From: Corbicula japonica
Taxonomy: Eukaryota; Mollusca; Bivalvia; Venerida; Cyrenidae
Direction: 5' to 3'
Assembly: GCA_038501625.1 (NCBI GenBank)
Contig: JAZAYU010000009.1
Span: forward strand, 11,832,396 to 11,896,395
Length of the DNA stretch: 64,000 nucleotides
Shown here: one piece after another, positions 46,752 through 58,602 of the stretch
Position numbering within the stretch: the stretch's first letter is position 1
Layout of the letters: every line of letters starts with the position of its first letter
Position numbers and translations under genes: made by a program
The notes under the pieces: model-generated
What the model was told of the DNA's origin: nothing
Database searches by the model: none
What the model saw: only the letters and a program-made list of their open reading frames with translations

Positions 46752-46833
46752 CACATAGATGTGCTGAGAGAATATACAGGAATGCAAGAGATAAAGAAAG
46801 GGAAAGATTGCAGACTGCCATGGTGCATATGAG
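46752..46833 (+). CDS. candidate internal exon with a charged helix, unidentified gene
   Basis: 82 bp between TTTTTGATAG and a strong donor GAG|GTGAGC. In one phase it reads RCAERIYRNARDKERERLQT then AMVHMR, a charged helix. The KERERLQ-AM-H pattern weakly recalls the leucine-zipper stretch of FOXP proteins, but such patterns are common in coiled coils and no forkhead sequence is visible. In the phase that would follow the exon at 42408 it ends in a stop. A possible later acceptor lies at 52667 (TTTTCTTAG|GAACGAC). Confidence 0.25.
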
Positions 46834-47098
46834 GTGAGCTTCTTTTCATTGTTTTTGAGTATGCAGTAAATGCATTTATATTGCAAATGAATTAATCTTT
46901 GTGTACTGTATTTTGTTTGATTTCTGCAAAACAGAATTTTCCTGTGTTTATAAATTTTGCTAAATTGATAATGGTTTTAAATTTTCTAAATTAATTTTCA
47001 CATGCAATTTTATGATTCATGATGGTTTTAAATTTCGACTGGTCTGTTTGGAGAATCATTTAAAATTAGTGCCCCATGAGATATGAGGCACTAATGAA

Positions 47099-47340
47099 TT
47101 AACCCTTTCCTCGATATATACGCATTTTTATGCATGTGCGACCAGTGTAGATCCAGATCAGCCGGCACATCCGTGCCATCTGATCAGGATCTGCACTGGT
47201 CGCATTTTGGTCAGAAATAACCTAATGAATCAAAAAGCAAACAGTTTAGATACTGATAAGACGGCACGGATGTGCCGGCTGATCTGGATCTAAACTGTTC
47301 GCCCTAGCAATAAAGGTGTATCTATACAGGAAAGGGTTAA
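47099..47340. mobile_element. TTAA MITE family B, full-length 242 bp
   Basis: The cleanest copy: TTAACCCTTTCCTCG at the left, CAGGAAAGGGTTAA at the right, same length as the copy at 39339. The inner modules GATCAGCCGGCACATCCGTG and CACGGATGTGCCGGCTGATC are inverted relatives, so the element folds on two scales. Confidence 0.8.
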
Positions 47341-47519
47341 CATGCAACTATGCACATAAAAATGCTGAAAAATCTAGCAGGTAGAATAGTAGTAGTAATC
47401 TTTGTCAATATATTTTAAGGTTCTTTAAACAGTGTAGAATAGAAAATTTGCAAATAAAACTGTTGATCCCTACACTATTGTAATATTTCATTGTGACAAA
47501 TGATGTCCATTGTAAGCTA

Positions 47520-47682
47520 CAGGGTTGGATGCAAGAATTCCAGAAACGTGATTTGTGGCAGTCTTGTGGTAGTTTCATGATAATTTCCAACCTTCCGGTA
47601 AAAATTCCCATGAAAATTAAATATTGCTGCTTAAAAAGGGAGTTTGAGCAACCACACTGAACCCCCTCTGAACCTGCCTCTG
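47520..47682 (+). mobile_element. hAT-like miniature element, copy 4
   Basis: CAGGGTTGGATGCAAGAATT at the start and CCCCCTCTGAACCTGCCTCTG at the end (shown in part), aligning along its whole length with the copy at 3836-3988, including a shared ATGAAAATNAAATATTG block. Confidence 0.55.
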
Positions 47683-47727
47683 ATATAGAAGATTAATTTT
47701 CTGGCACCTAGGTTCACAAGCTGCAGC

Positions 47728-47844
47728 ACCCGGGATAGCTCAAGTGGTAGAGCACAAGACTCATTGGTTTGATCTTTTGGCTGCTGGTCTGTTTTCTACA
47801 GTGAATACATTCCAGGGTTTAATCAAGAATATTGTTGCTCAGTA
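47728..47844 (+). mobile_element. truncated tRNA-derived SINE head
   Basis: CCCGGGATAGCTCAAGTGG and TAGAGC match an internal Pol III A box, and GGTTTGATCTTTTGG resembles a B box. The boxes are only about 20 bp apart, so most of the anticodon arm is missing and this cannot be a functional tRNA gene. It abuts the element at 47845. Confidence 0.4.
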
Positions 47845-49414
47845 TTTATGTCTCCCCCCCTCTGGGGGAGACATATTGTTTTTGCCCTGTCCGTCTGTCA
47901 CACTTCGTTTCCGCTCAATAACTTGAGTACCCTTTGACCCAGAGCCTTCAAACTTCATAGGGTGATAGCCCTTATTGAGTAGAAGAACCCTATTGATTTT
48001 GGGGTCAGTAGGTCAAAGGTCAAGGTCACAGTGACCCAAAGAGTGAAAACCGTTTCCGCTCAATAACTCGAGTACCCTTTGACCCAGAGCCTCCAAACTT
48101 CATAGGGTGATAGCCCTTATTGAGTAGAAGAACCCTATTGATTTTGGGGTCAGTAGGTCAAAGGTCAAGGTCACAGTGACCCAAAGAGTGAAAACCGTTT
48201 CCGCTCAATAACTCAAGTACCCTTTGACCCAGAGCCTCCAAACTTCATAGGATGATAGCCCTTATTGAGTAAAAGAACCCTATTGATTTTGGGGTCAGTA
48301 GGTCAAAGGTCAAGGTCACAGTGACCTGAAGAGTGAAAACCGTTTCCGCTCAATAACTCAAGTACCTTTTGACCCAGAGCCTTCAAACTTCATAGAATGA
48401 CAGCCCTTATTGAGTAGAAGAACCCTTTTGATTTTGGGGTTAGTAGGTCAAAGGTCAAGGTCACAGTGACCAGAAGAGTGAAAACCGTTTCCGCTCAATA
48501 ATTTGAGTACCCTTTGACCCAGAGCCTTCAAACTTCATAGGGTGATAGCCCTTATTGAGTAGAAGAACCCTACTGATTTTGGGGTCAGTAGGTCAAAGGT
48601 CAAGGTCACAGGGGCCCGAAGAGTGAAAAGCGTTTCCGCTCAATAATTCGAGTACCCTTTGACCCAGAGCCTTCAAACTTCATAGGATGACAGCCCTTAT
48701 TGAGTAGAAGAACCCTATTGATTTTGATGTCAGTAGGTCAAAGGTCAAGGTCACAGGGGCCCGAAGAGTGAAAACCGTTTCTGCTCCATAACTTGAGTAC
48801 CCTTTGACCCAGGGTCTTCAAACTTCATAGGTTGATAGCCATTATAGAGTAGAAGAACCCTATTGATTTTGGGTTCAGTAGGTCAAAGGTCAAGGTCACA
48901 GGGGCCTGAAGTGTGAAAACCGTTTCCACTCAATAACTGGAGTACCGTTTGACCCACAGCCTTCAAAATTCATAGAGTGATAGCCCTTTTTGATTAGAAG
49001 AACCCTATTGATTTTGGGGTCAGTAGGTCAAAGGTCAAGGTCACAGGGGCCTGAAGAGTGAAAACCGTTTCCACTCAATAATAGGAGTTCTATTTTACCC
49101 AGACCATTCAAACTTCATACGATGGATGTCCTTATTGAGTAGAGGATTCCTATTGATTTTGGGGTCAGTAGGTCAAAGGTCAAGGTCACAGAGGCCCCGA
49201 AGAGTAAAAACCGTATCCGGTCAATTACTGGAGTACCGCTTGACCCAGAGCATTCAAACTAAATAGGGTAATAGCCCTTATTGAGTAGAAGAACCCTATT
49301 GATTATGGGATCAGTAGGTCAAAGGTCAAGGTCACAGGGGTCTGGGCGCAGTGGGGGGGGGGGGGGGGGGCGGCGCAGGGGGGAGACATGCGTTTTTCAC
49401 AAAAAACATCTAGT
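47845..49414 (+). mobile_element. pearl/Helentron-like element with ten 145-bp units, element P2
   Basis: The head is a hairpin, ATGTCTCCCCC ... GGGGGAGACAT (47849-47874), followed by CCGTCTGTC and then ten units starting at 47907, 48052, 48197, 48342, 48487, 48632, 48777, 48922, 49067 and 49213. Each unit begins GTTTCCGCTCAATAACT or a variant and carries AGGTCAAAGGTCAAGGTCA. The tail has a G18 run (49353-49370) and GGGGGGAGACAT, repeating the head arm. The first units are nearly identical and the last ones more diverged. No coding capacity: the unit is not a multiple of three. Confidence 0.75.
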
Positions 49415-51540
49415 TATTATTCCCGAAAGGTAATTTTGTATAAAAATGCATATAACTGAGATCAATAATTGCACCTGTTAAGAATTAGAATTGCATGGAT
49501 TGTAGAGGTATCTGTCAATATCTATGAAAAAATTGCTGACTTTTAAATATATTATATCAATCTTTATCATTTTATTTGTAATGTTATAAAATAGGGTAAT
49601 AACTGCAACATTTTAAACTGATTGAAAATTCATTCAAGTTTTTCTTCATTTGTTGCAATAGACCTTAGTCCTATAAATAAGTCTTGACATAACTTGTTAA
49701 TCATTTTTTTTTATTTTCATGTTATACTTGATAGTCACAGGAAAAATATAAAAATGGAAGCATGTCAGAAGTGTCTGTACTAGAAATACCCCAAAATGTA
49801 TGTATTGCTCAGATGAAAAATAAATTTGGCTTAAATGGGATTCAAACCCATTGCCTTACCCAACTAGCTAGATTCCTCAGCTATTGTGGATTATGATATA
49901 AAATGCCTCTTCAGCTGAAATAAACAAACAAGCAAGTTCTTGAAGGCTTTATATAGGAGTTAACAAAATTTAAGTTTTGTTATTTTAAAATTTTATTGCC
50001 TTTGAATACATAAATAGATACATGTTAGATTTTAATAGTTTTAAACTGTTAAAATGGCTGAATAATAGGCCATCAAAATTGTCTCAACTGAGGGAAATTA
50101 TAAAAAAATATGAATTTGGTCATATTTTTGAGCAGATTTTAGAGGTTTTCAATTTCACTTTTCGACCAAAACGAAAATTGGATCATGAAATAAAGCATAG
50201 CTTTATACAAATAAAATTGTTGAATTAATTGTGGTAGATGAATGTGCGCATATAAAAATATCACCAAAATGTAGAAAAAGCATCATTTTCAATTAAAAAT
50301 AAAAACAACTTAATTTTGTATCGTTTGTTATCCACCTGTGAAATGTTTCAGTTAGGGAGTGTTGATTTATTACAAGACTTGTTTGCATGACATGGTTTAT
50401 AATCCAAATGGTATAGTTGATTATTGATAGCTAGACCATCACATGATACTGTGCTCATAGGTAAAACTACTATGAATGCACTTGTATTTGTGTGCATAAA
50501 ATTTCATAGTTTTTCATTAGATACCATTTTGTGGGTACTTAAATTTAAATTTGTTGGTCTCAATTTTTCTCAACTACATTTAAGTTCAATTTCTAATTTG
50601 GAGGTGGTTTTAGATTTGTGGATTGATCTGCCCCACGGAATCCATGAAAATTAGTACGAGACAAATATTAATAATATCACAGTGTTACATATGAATAGAT
50701 TTCCATTGGAATTACACAGTTTAATCATTAAAATACCATAATTATAGATTTTTTAGCTGATTTGAGATGGAAATCACAATACTGTCTGATTTAGTAATAA
50801 CATATGGTAAATGTTGAAAAATATTAATAAAACAGTGCCGAAGTAAAGCCACTTTTCTGCTCAAAAGGGAGGGTAGAAGGTGTTTATGTCTAGGCTGTTT
50901 TGATCTGCCACTGTTCCTGTTTCTCCATGTACTAACATTGTTTGATGTAATTTCCTTATTGCATCTGTAATTAATGATCTGAACCTGAGTAAACAAGTTC
51001 CTGTTATTACCTTATTACTGTTCTTTATTGTGCTAGGACATAACTAATAAATTGCCCGGAACTAAAAAAGACTGCTGCTCACACTAATATCCCACCTATC
51101 TGCAAATTCTTGAATATAACAACTAATTTAGAAACATAAATACCATATCAATAGAACATTAGCGTGCTGCAAGATATTAGAAGGTAAACTTTGCACAATA
51201 TAAGGATAAAAATTGGCCCTGAAGCAAATATTCTCTTTCATGTAATTTGTTTAATTGTTGCATGAATTGTAAAATAGGATTAAAAATTTATAACAGTCTG
51301 TAAAAAAATAGTTAACAATAATTGTTCATCATTTTTAATTGGAGAAAACCCATAAATACACACATTTAGGTATCCAGCTAGGTAAAAACTTTTTTCTAAG
51401 TAAGAAACTCTGGGGCCTGGTCCAAATTCATTAAAATAAAATTGGAGACCAGTTGACAGTATTCCATGACTAAAAAAGCAATAATTGAAATATGAATTAA
51501 GGTATTAAGATAAAATACTTCAATGTTTAGCTCTTTGGTA
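49415..51540. other. no gene recognised; tRNA-like fragment near 49840
   Basis: AT-rich. On the minus strand near 49838-49870, GGGTTTGAATCCC with TAGCTAGTTGGG beside it resembles B and A boxes, but they are much too close for a tRNA. Frames of 68-84 codons have no support. Confidence 0.35.
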
Positions 51541-51685
51541 CATAACCCTTTACTCCATTGGGATATTGCTGGTTTCCATGGGCAAAGAGTGTAGATTAAT
51601 ATTAGCAAGCACATCTGTGCCATCTAACCAGGATCTACACTTTTTTCTATTAGATGATTTCTGACCATGAAGCGAAGAACTCAGT
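51541..51685. mobile_element. TTAA MITE family B, old fragment
   Basis: CATAACCCTTTACTCCATTGG ... CAAGCACATCTGTGCCATCT ... GATTTCTGACCATGAAG (segments shown separately) follows family B order with many changes; the ends are lost. Confidence 0.5.
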
Positions 51686-53877
51686 GTATAATTAGAATTG
51701 GATAAACCTATCCAACCGCAGTAACAATACCATGATGAAAGAAAATGTCAAACACTTCATAACAAACAATTGTAAGGTTCTGCAATGTTAATTAAAGAAA
51801 GATGCCAGCAGGTATTACCATATGAAAGGCCACTCTACTCTAAGAGCTGGCTTCCACAGATCTCTAACACTAGGGTGGCCACAGAATTTCAATAATAAAT
51901 CCTGATAAATGAAAGAATCCATGAATTATGTCAAGAGCATCATTGAAGCTACAGGTATTATCACAGTTTTGATGAGGTTTATATCACATCTTACAACTAA
52001 TTAATCTTAACATTACAAGTGTTGAAGTTCTGTGTGGCAGCAGTTAAAAGTTGCCCATCCTTTTACACAGTGTTGCAATTGTGATCAGGCTTTTAGCTGA
52101 ATATGATTCATTTGTGATCAAGCTTCTAGGTAATTAGGTAAATCATTGAAAAAAAAGGCTGCAGTAGATTTTCTTTCACTTGATTTTAGGGAACTGATGT
52201 ACTTTAGAATTACCATATTATTTCTAATTAGTACCCTGTAAAAAAATTCAAAATTTGCGAAAACACCATTAAGTAGGTTCAGTTTAAGGTAAAACTTTGC
52301 AGTATGAACCAATATTAGCTTACCGTGGCCACATGCTCAATGTTAGCTATCATGGTTGGTCAGCCATTTGTTTAACTGTTACAGTTTTCATTTTCAGTAA
52401 CTGTTATTCTGAAACTTAATCAGAATTTGATCTTTATAATATCTCATTCAAATCAGTTGAAAATTTCATACTAAAACTGGAGACAATTTTCATATCTCAA
52501 GCATCTCATTGACTGAAATGGAGACTTGTCTTGGTCTCATCTCATTTATCTCAGGTGAGCAGTTGAGACCAGTTTGGGTATCTTGCTGTTATGTTTGTAA
52601 TGTTTTTAGAAAAAATATGATGAACAAGCAGTTGTTGTCTGTGTTAATGATTGGCATATTTTCTTAGGAACGACATTCTGTTATGGATCAAGTAGCCGTG
52701 GAAATGCTGTAGATTTCTGGCGGGATGTATTTCCGCCAGAATAATAATACCAATCCAGATAGTGTGGAGTATATGGTTTATAAAATATACATAAAATAGT
52801 AATGAGTCGTCTTTATAAGTGAGTTTTATGGTTACTCAAAGGAATGTTTATTATCAGTTTGAAAATGAAGCTGTAATTAACTATTTATCTTGGCTAACTG
52901 ATCACTCAAGTAGGGGTTATAACTGTTGTAGGGTTATACTTTTAAATCACACTTAGGTCCACCAACATGAGTTTATGTACTGCAATGAATGTTTATTGGC
53001 TGTTAGAAATTTAAGCTTAAATTAACTTTTAATCTTGGCAGTATTATCCTTAAGATATGGGCTTTAATGTTACAGGGTAATAATAATAAAAAAAACACAC
53101 TTTTACCCCGCTGCTACCATTAAGTCTATATTAAACACCCCTGGATAGATTATAAATTCCAATAGGGCTTGTTTACTTCAAATCAAAGCACTGATGGTGT
53201 TGAAAGACTGTCGGCATTGGAAGGAAACTAAGATAAGTAGCTAAAGTGAGACACGTCTGCTGGCCATTTTTGTGGCAGTTTGGCACTTTTGTGTTTTTTT
53301 TTTTTTTATATTTCTTGCCTTGGTTTTATTGAGAAAATAGAAGGGTCATTTACAAGAATAGTATTATTTAATATGGATTTTATGGTATATAATCAAGACC
53401 AGATCTTTTTAAAACCTTCTTTCTTCATTGGTAGAAACTCAGATTATGGTAAGACCATCTACTTAATTACTTGTGACATCATAACTATATGCTGCTGACA
53501 CTTGGACAGTTTTCAGATTTGATTGGCCAAATGTTTGTTACCTATGGCCAACAATTGTTATCTTTTATTATCAAAGAGAGTTACCTGATAAAGCCCTCAT
53601 TGCACATGTTATTTGGCATCAAAGGTAAATCAATGATTATCAGTAGAAAAAGTGATAACTTTTAATGTTTTTGTTGTCATATTCTTTATCATTGTGCTTC
53701 TAAGCATACAATCCTTGAAGCAGTTTTCAGAAACAAGATAGCCTTGATATGAGCCTTAAAATATTTTGACACAACATTAGATTAATTGCATGTTCTGCTT
53801 TCATTAAAAGTGAGGCAGAAACTTTAGATTACCACCCAGCTCATCATGCAATTTGTAGGAAACATCTATATTATATT
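51686..53877. other. no gene recognised; degenerate family A relic
   Basis: A worn family A copy lies at about 52470-52560 (ACTGGAGACAATTTTCA, CATCTCAAGCATC...GAGACCAG pieces). A possible acceptor TTTTCTTAG at 52667 is followed by open sequence in one frame for about 25 codons. Otherwise nothing. Confidence 0.35.
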
Positions 53878-53980
53878 TAACCCTTTATTCAATTGGCTAT
53901 GGCTGTTATCCAGAAATAACTAACTACCCCCCCCCCAAATACGTTGTTTGCCCATGGATAATAGCCAATTTGTACCCTTA
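53878..53980. mobile_element. small palindromic relative of MITE family B
   Basis: TTAACCCTTTATTCAATTGG and GGCTATGGCTGTTATCC are mirrored by CCCATGGATAATAGCC on the other side of a C10 run. GGATAACAGCCATATCCC is the same phrase found at the right end of family B relatives at 56620 and 58200. Confidence 0.45.
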
Positions 53981-53999
53981 GTGCAAAAACTGTTTTAAG

Positions 54000-54720
54000 T
54001 ACACTGCAGCTCTGCTATATCGCGATCCGTTATATAGCGATATCCAATATATCGCACTTGGTCTGTGGATCCCAATTTTTTGTACATTTACAATGTATAT
54101 ATTTGTTCATTCTTCGTGGGTGGTAAAAGACCAAATGATTAAATCAACATTTGCGACAAATTCACGAAATGCACACTTTTTTCGTGTCGTATTACGTCAT
54201 TATTGGCGAAGGTTGTTTATGACATTTTGTATGCAGGGATTTTTTAAAGACGCGATGTACAAGTTCACCAGCAGATACAATTTAACATTAAACATATGAA
54301 AATAAATGAATTTTTTTTACAATACTGTTGCTTCTGATTTGACATGAAACCCCTTTGTGACGAACAATAGGTGCGAAAAACACCAAATCGATTCAGTACT
54401 GGCAGAATTTCGTACATGAGACAAACCGCAAATTTTAGCGACAATAAATTCAAGCTGCTAACCATAATAGACATTGAGCAGGAAATGTCAAAACAGTTTG
54501 TTGTTTTGACATTACCTGTTAATCGACATATCAAGGTGGTTAACGACAGACGGCGGTGAACTAACATCTCCGACCTTCACCGTCCGATCAGTTGAAAGTA
54601 CCAACACTTTTGGAAATTAATAACGGCGATCTTTTTGTACATTATTTATTTCTTTTTATTAAAAAAAGCGGTTGGCAGGCTTGGACCCTGAGGTCCGCGA
54701 TATAATGGAGTTGCAGTGTA
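54000..54720 (+). mobile_element. internally deleted Tigger/pogo-like element
   Basis: Bounded by TACACTGCAGCTC and GAGTTGCAGTGTA, that is TA plus inverted ends CACTGCA ... TGCAGTG, with ATATCGCG just inside both. A TA target and such ends fit the Tc1/mariner-pogo group. On the plus strand 54371-54559 reads NRFSTGRIS ... NFSDNKFKLLTIIDIEQ, resembling the N-terminal helix-turn-helix of Tigger/CENP-B-like transposases. Then DNA matching the last part of such a protein follows (TSPTFTV-type reading in the sister copy). The catalytic DDE middle is absent. Same family, opposite strand, at 59431-61508. Confidence 0.55.
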
Positions 54721-55545
54721 CCATTGAAATAAGGAGTAATACCATGACACCATGACACCATATCCTATGGAGTAAGGGTTAAGGTTTAATACTGAAGGTA
54801 TTATTAATTGTGTCTGGCATGAAGAATGACCACAGGAATTGATTAGATTGAATATAGACATGTTAATTGGTTACTAATTGATTTCATTTGTCTGCTACAG
54901 ACTGATACAGGTGAGAAGGTGATATATTTCCGGCCCATTACCACCTGACACTGTGTGTAAATCTTCATAATAAATCTTGTATCCTCACATATAATGGCTG
55001 AAACTATTCAAAATCTGCTGCCTGTGTTTAGTTTATGAACCCTTTTTTAACCAATATTTACAATAAAATAAAAAAAACAACAGCCCTATAGCTGTTGTAG
55101 GATTCCTAAAGTTGGCATGTATAACCATGTTGTCTGTCAATATTTTTTGTAAAGTGAGTAGTATAAATTTACCTATGGTTGTTTATGTTTTTCAAAAGAC
55201 ATCATGTTATTCAAATTATGTGAAATGTTTAACTCTGTCACAGATTTAATGTTACTCTTTAGGTATTGCTGCAAGTCTGCTATAAAAACCGGAGTTGCTA
55301 AGTGGAAAACAGTTACTTGAAGGAAACAAAATTTCTTTGAATTTTGGCAAAATCGAATGCATTTCTACTGAGCTGTATTTGATTAATATTTTAGATTGAT
55401 TTTATGTATATTTTATTGTTTAAGTGACATAAATTAAAAACTTGAGACAGCTATGAGAGTTAATAAAAAACATCAGAAGTGTTATTTACATAACATTCTG
55501 AATGTGGATGCATCAAGCCCTTGCAGGAACATAAATATTTATCAA
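54721..55545. other. no gene; fragment of MITE family B end
   Basis: CCTATGGAGTAAGGGTTAA at 54765-54783 is the right terminus of family B next to the Tigger-like element. The rest is AT-rich and unassigned. Confidence 0.4.
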
Positions 55546-55720
55546 TTAACCCATTCCTCGATAGACACACATTGATTGTGTGGGCAAACATTGAAGATCC
55601 AGATCAGCCAGCACATCTGTGCCGTTTGATCAGGATCTGCAATGTTTGTTTTTTAATTCGTTAGGTTATTTCTGACAAAAATGTGACCAGTGCAGATTGT
55701 GATCAGAGGGCACGGCTTTG
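55546..55720. mobile_element. TTAA MITE family B, truncated at a poly-T run
   Basis: TTAACCCATTCCTCGATAG ... GATCCAGATCAGCCAGCAC ... TTCGTTAGGTTATTTCTGAC ... CAGAGGGCACGGC (segments shown separately), then cut by T22. A worn GAGACTGGAGAC ... TGATTGGTTG relic of family A follows at 55760-55860. Confidence 0.6.
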
Positions 55721-56498
55721 TTTTTTTTTTTTTTTTTTTTTTTTAATCCACATTTATATAAATTGAGACTGGAGACATTAACCCACCATACACTGTATGA
55801 TTGGTTGAAGTTGAGACTAATCTCCAAACTGACTGGTCAAAAGCTAGATTTAAGAGACTTGTTGTTGATTGGAACATATTTTTATTTTTTCTTTAAGTGA
55901 ATACATTCAACAATCCACCTAAAATATGTGTATATGAATTGTTAATGTGGAATGGATTCTAGCTACAATGTAAGAAAGTGAAGAATATTTTTGGTTCTCT
56001 TTGACCATTAGATCACGTCAAAGCAGTAATAATCAGAGAGGTAAGTTCTCCTAAATACACAAAAATAATGACAAAGAAAATAAAAATATGCCAACTCGTA
56101 ATTAGCGATTGATGAGATATAGCACTTCTGTTAGAATATATTTTCTCCAAATGATGATTAGAAAAACAAAAGATCACATAGCAGTGCCTGGTTTTCACAT
56201 AGTTTTCATTGCTTTGTTTTATTCTTGTGTGCCCATCAAGTTGTAAGTGTCTGGATTGCCTGAAAATAAATGAAAAAAAGATAACGGCTGCTAAATATAT
56301 TTCTTTCAAAATCGCTTGTTATGCAATTTCCTTGAAATTGTTTAAGTGCAGTCGCTAATGATTATTGCAGGAAAAATTAAAACAAGTAAGAAATATTAAA
56401 ACAAATTATATAATTGGATAAATAAAATTAGTTCAAATGTTTAAGGCACAATTTGATATTGAGCAGAATTCAAGAGTTAAGCCCCTAAATTGTTTTAC

Positions 56499-56645
56499 TT
56501 AATCCTTTACTCCATATGAATGCAATTTAATCCATGTGCAACCAGTGTAGATCCAGATCAGCCAGCACATCTGCGTCAGAAATAGCCTAATGAATCTAAG
56601 AGTGAATCTACGCTGTTCGCCTATGGATAGCAGCCATATCCCAAA
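56499..56645. mobile_element. TTAA MITE family B, internally deleted copy
   Basis: Left end TTAATCCTTTACTCC and first module GATCCAGATCAGCCAGCAC jump to CAGAAATAGCCTAATGAATC and GATAGCAGCCATATCCC. The second palindromic module is missing. It shows a stage close to the sequence amplified at 58271. Confidence 0.55.
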
Positions 56646-58174
56646 GATTATAAAACCTTTGAGAGACATTTCTCCGACCGTTTCTAAGGGGAGGATCAAA
56701 ATGATTGTTTGCCATGTTTTGCTGTTATCACTGGAAATTTATAATAGATATTCTTAAAGCCCCAGCCCTAAACTTAAGTAAGAATATACTTTTGAAGAAT
56801 CATATTTGTCCATATAGACTCCAATATATAAACTTTCTTACAGAACACAAAAGGTCCGATCGAATCCTTTTTTATAGACGGGATTTTCAATGATATTGTT
56901 AAATTATCGTTAAATTATCGTTAACAAACTTTTAAGAAGCTAAATATAATGGAGCTATATTTAGCACCGACGAAGAGACCACTTCATGTGCGATCTTGAT
57001 TTCTGTGACATTTCGGAAATCCTACTTTCGCTTTTAGTCGCCTGGACCAAATTTATTTTAGTAAATTAAAATTTTATTAGCCCAAACTAATGCTGCAAAT
57101 TTGTGCCTATAGTTCCAAATACATACAAGAGCGGGTTAAATTGAAGTAATTCACTGTTTATAATGAAGTACTTCAATGTTTCAGTTGTGGTTAATATTAA
57201 TTATACCACTATATAATGCCTATATATTACTTAAAAGGGAGAATTTCAATGAAATTTTGGAACTAATATGTACATTTTAGGACCTGTTGTGAGTGAATTT
57301 TACTGTGTTAGTAACACTATAACAACTCTTGCTTTAAATATGTTCGTGCATACATTGACTGTGTAAGAATATTCCATCACATTTATATCTTTTACAGTTT
57401 ATATTATAAAGTTTGATATTAAAAAAAAACTTAATATTTTCATCCTGATATGTGACCAGGCACCTTTAAATAGATTCTGATTTTTCTGGCAAAGGAATTA
57501 AGATGATATCATAACGATAGAACATTATGTAACAAGATAAGGACAGGGTGGGTAAAGAAACACACCATTGCAAAGAAATAAAAACCTGTCTTCCATTTTG
57601 TAAAGCAGCCAGAGTGAAATGTTTTCTTGTGGATTTATTCCCCCTGAGAGAGATTAATGAGATAATCTCCCAGATTAAAGCTTAAGTTTCATAAAATGTT
57701 TTGGTTTTAGTCTCAGGGAAGCGGTCTTGGTGGAAAGAAAAAATTCTATGGGAAGATAGTGCTTTGATTAATCTGTAATGGCATCACAGATAATTCCGTA
57801 TTGACAGAATTATGCACTTATTGCTTGCATTGCAGTTCTTTTATTTGGTATTAATTGCACTGAAATGGGGCATAAGCTCATTTTCAGGTCACATAACTCA
57901 GTCACATGATTTTCAAAGTGTTTTTACAAAGATAAATGAAAAAGGTGTTTGTCTTACATAATACTTTATGGTAAAATTTGTTCCCAGTCTGAAAAGACAA
58001 TGTGTAGAGTCCTTAAACTTACAGATATAATCAAAATAATGAACATAAAAATAGAATTAGAGTGAATTAGGTAGATTTTAAACAGTGAAATATTATTTTC
58101 TGCATCTAAACCTAACTGTTGCTTCTTGATCAGAAAAATTCAACTAAAAAGTAATATTAAAGCAAACAGTGTAT
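56646..58174. other. no gene recognised
   Basis: AT-rich noncoding sequence with no assigned feature. Confidence 0.4.
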
Positions 58175-58602
58175 ATTGATCAGATGGCACAGATGTGCCA
58201 ACCAATCTAGAACTACAATGTTCACCTTATTGGATAACAGCCATATCCCATGGTGTAAAGGGTTAAGCAGTCAAAGATATGCCAGCTGATCAAGAACTAC
58301 AATGTTCATGCATTGGATAACAGCCATATCCCATGGTGTAAAGGGTTAAGCAGTCAAAGATATGCCAGCTGATCAAGAACTACAATGTTCATGCATTGGA
58401 TAACAGCCATATCCCATGGTGTAAAGGGTTAAGCAGTCAAAGATATGCCAGCTGATCATAAACTACAATGTTCATGCATTGGATAACAGCCATATCCCAT
58501 GGTGTAAAGGGTAAAGCAGTCAAAGATATGCCAGCTGATCAAGAACTACAATGTTCATGCATTGGATAACAGCCATATCCCATGGTGTAAAGGGTAAAGC
58601 AG
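58175..58602 (+). repeat. 83-bp tandem array derived from MITE family B
   Basis: A family B right end at 58175-58265 (GATGGCACAGATGTGCC ... GTAAAGGGTTAA) is followed by four almost identical 83-bp units starting at 58271, 58354, 58437 and 58520. Each runs TCAAAGATATGCCAGCTGAT ... GATAACAGCCATATCCC ... GTAAAGGGTTAAGCAG. The units include the MITE terminus, so the array grew by repeating the end of the element. Confidence 0.85.

Noticed and set aside
46752..46833. FOXP gene fragment suggested by KERERLQ
   Set aside because: A short charged-helix match only. No zinc finger or forkhead sequence was seen nearby, so no gene name is given.
47728..47800. Functional tRNA gene
   Set aside because: A- and B-box-like sequences are present but too close together and without a cloverleaf; a truncated SINE head fits better.
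49838..49900. Minus-strand tRNA-like sequence (GGGTTTGAATCCC)
   Set aside because: The A-like and B-like boxes nearly touch, so no anticodon arm is possible.
58271..58602. CRISPR-like array of regular repeats
   Set aside because: Direct tandem 83-bp units with no unique spacers, in animal DNA; a satellite.
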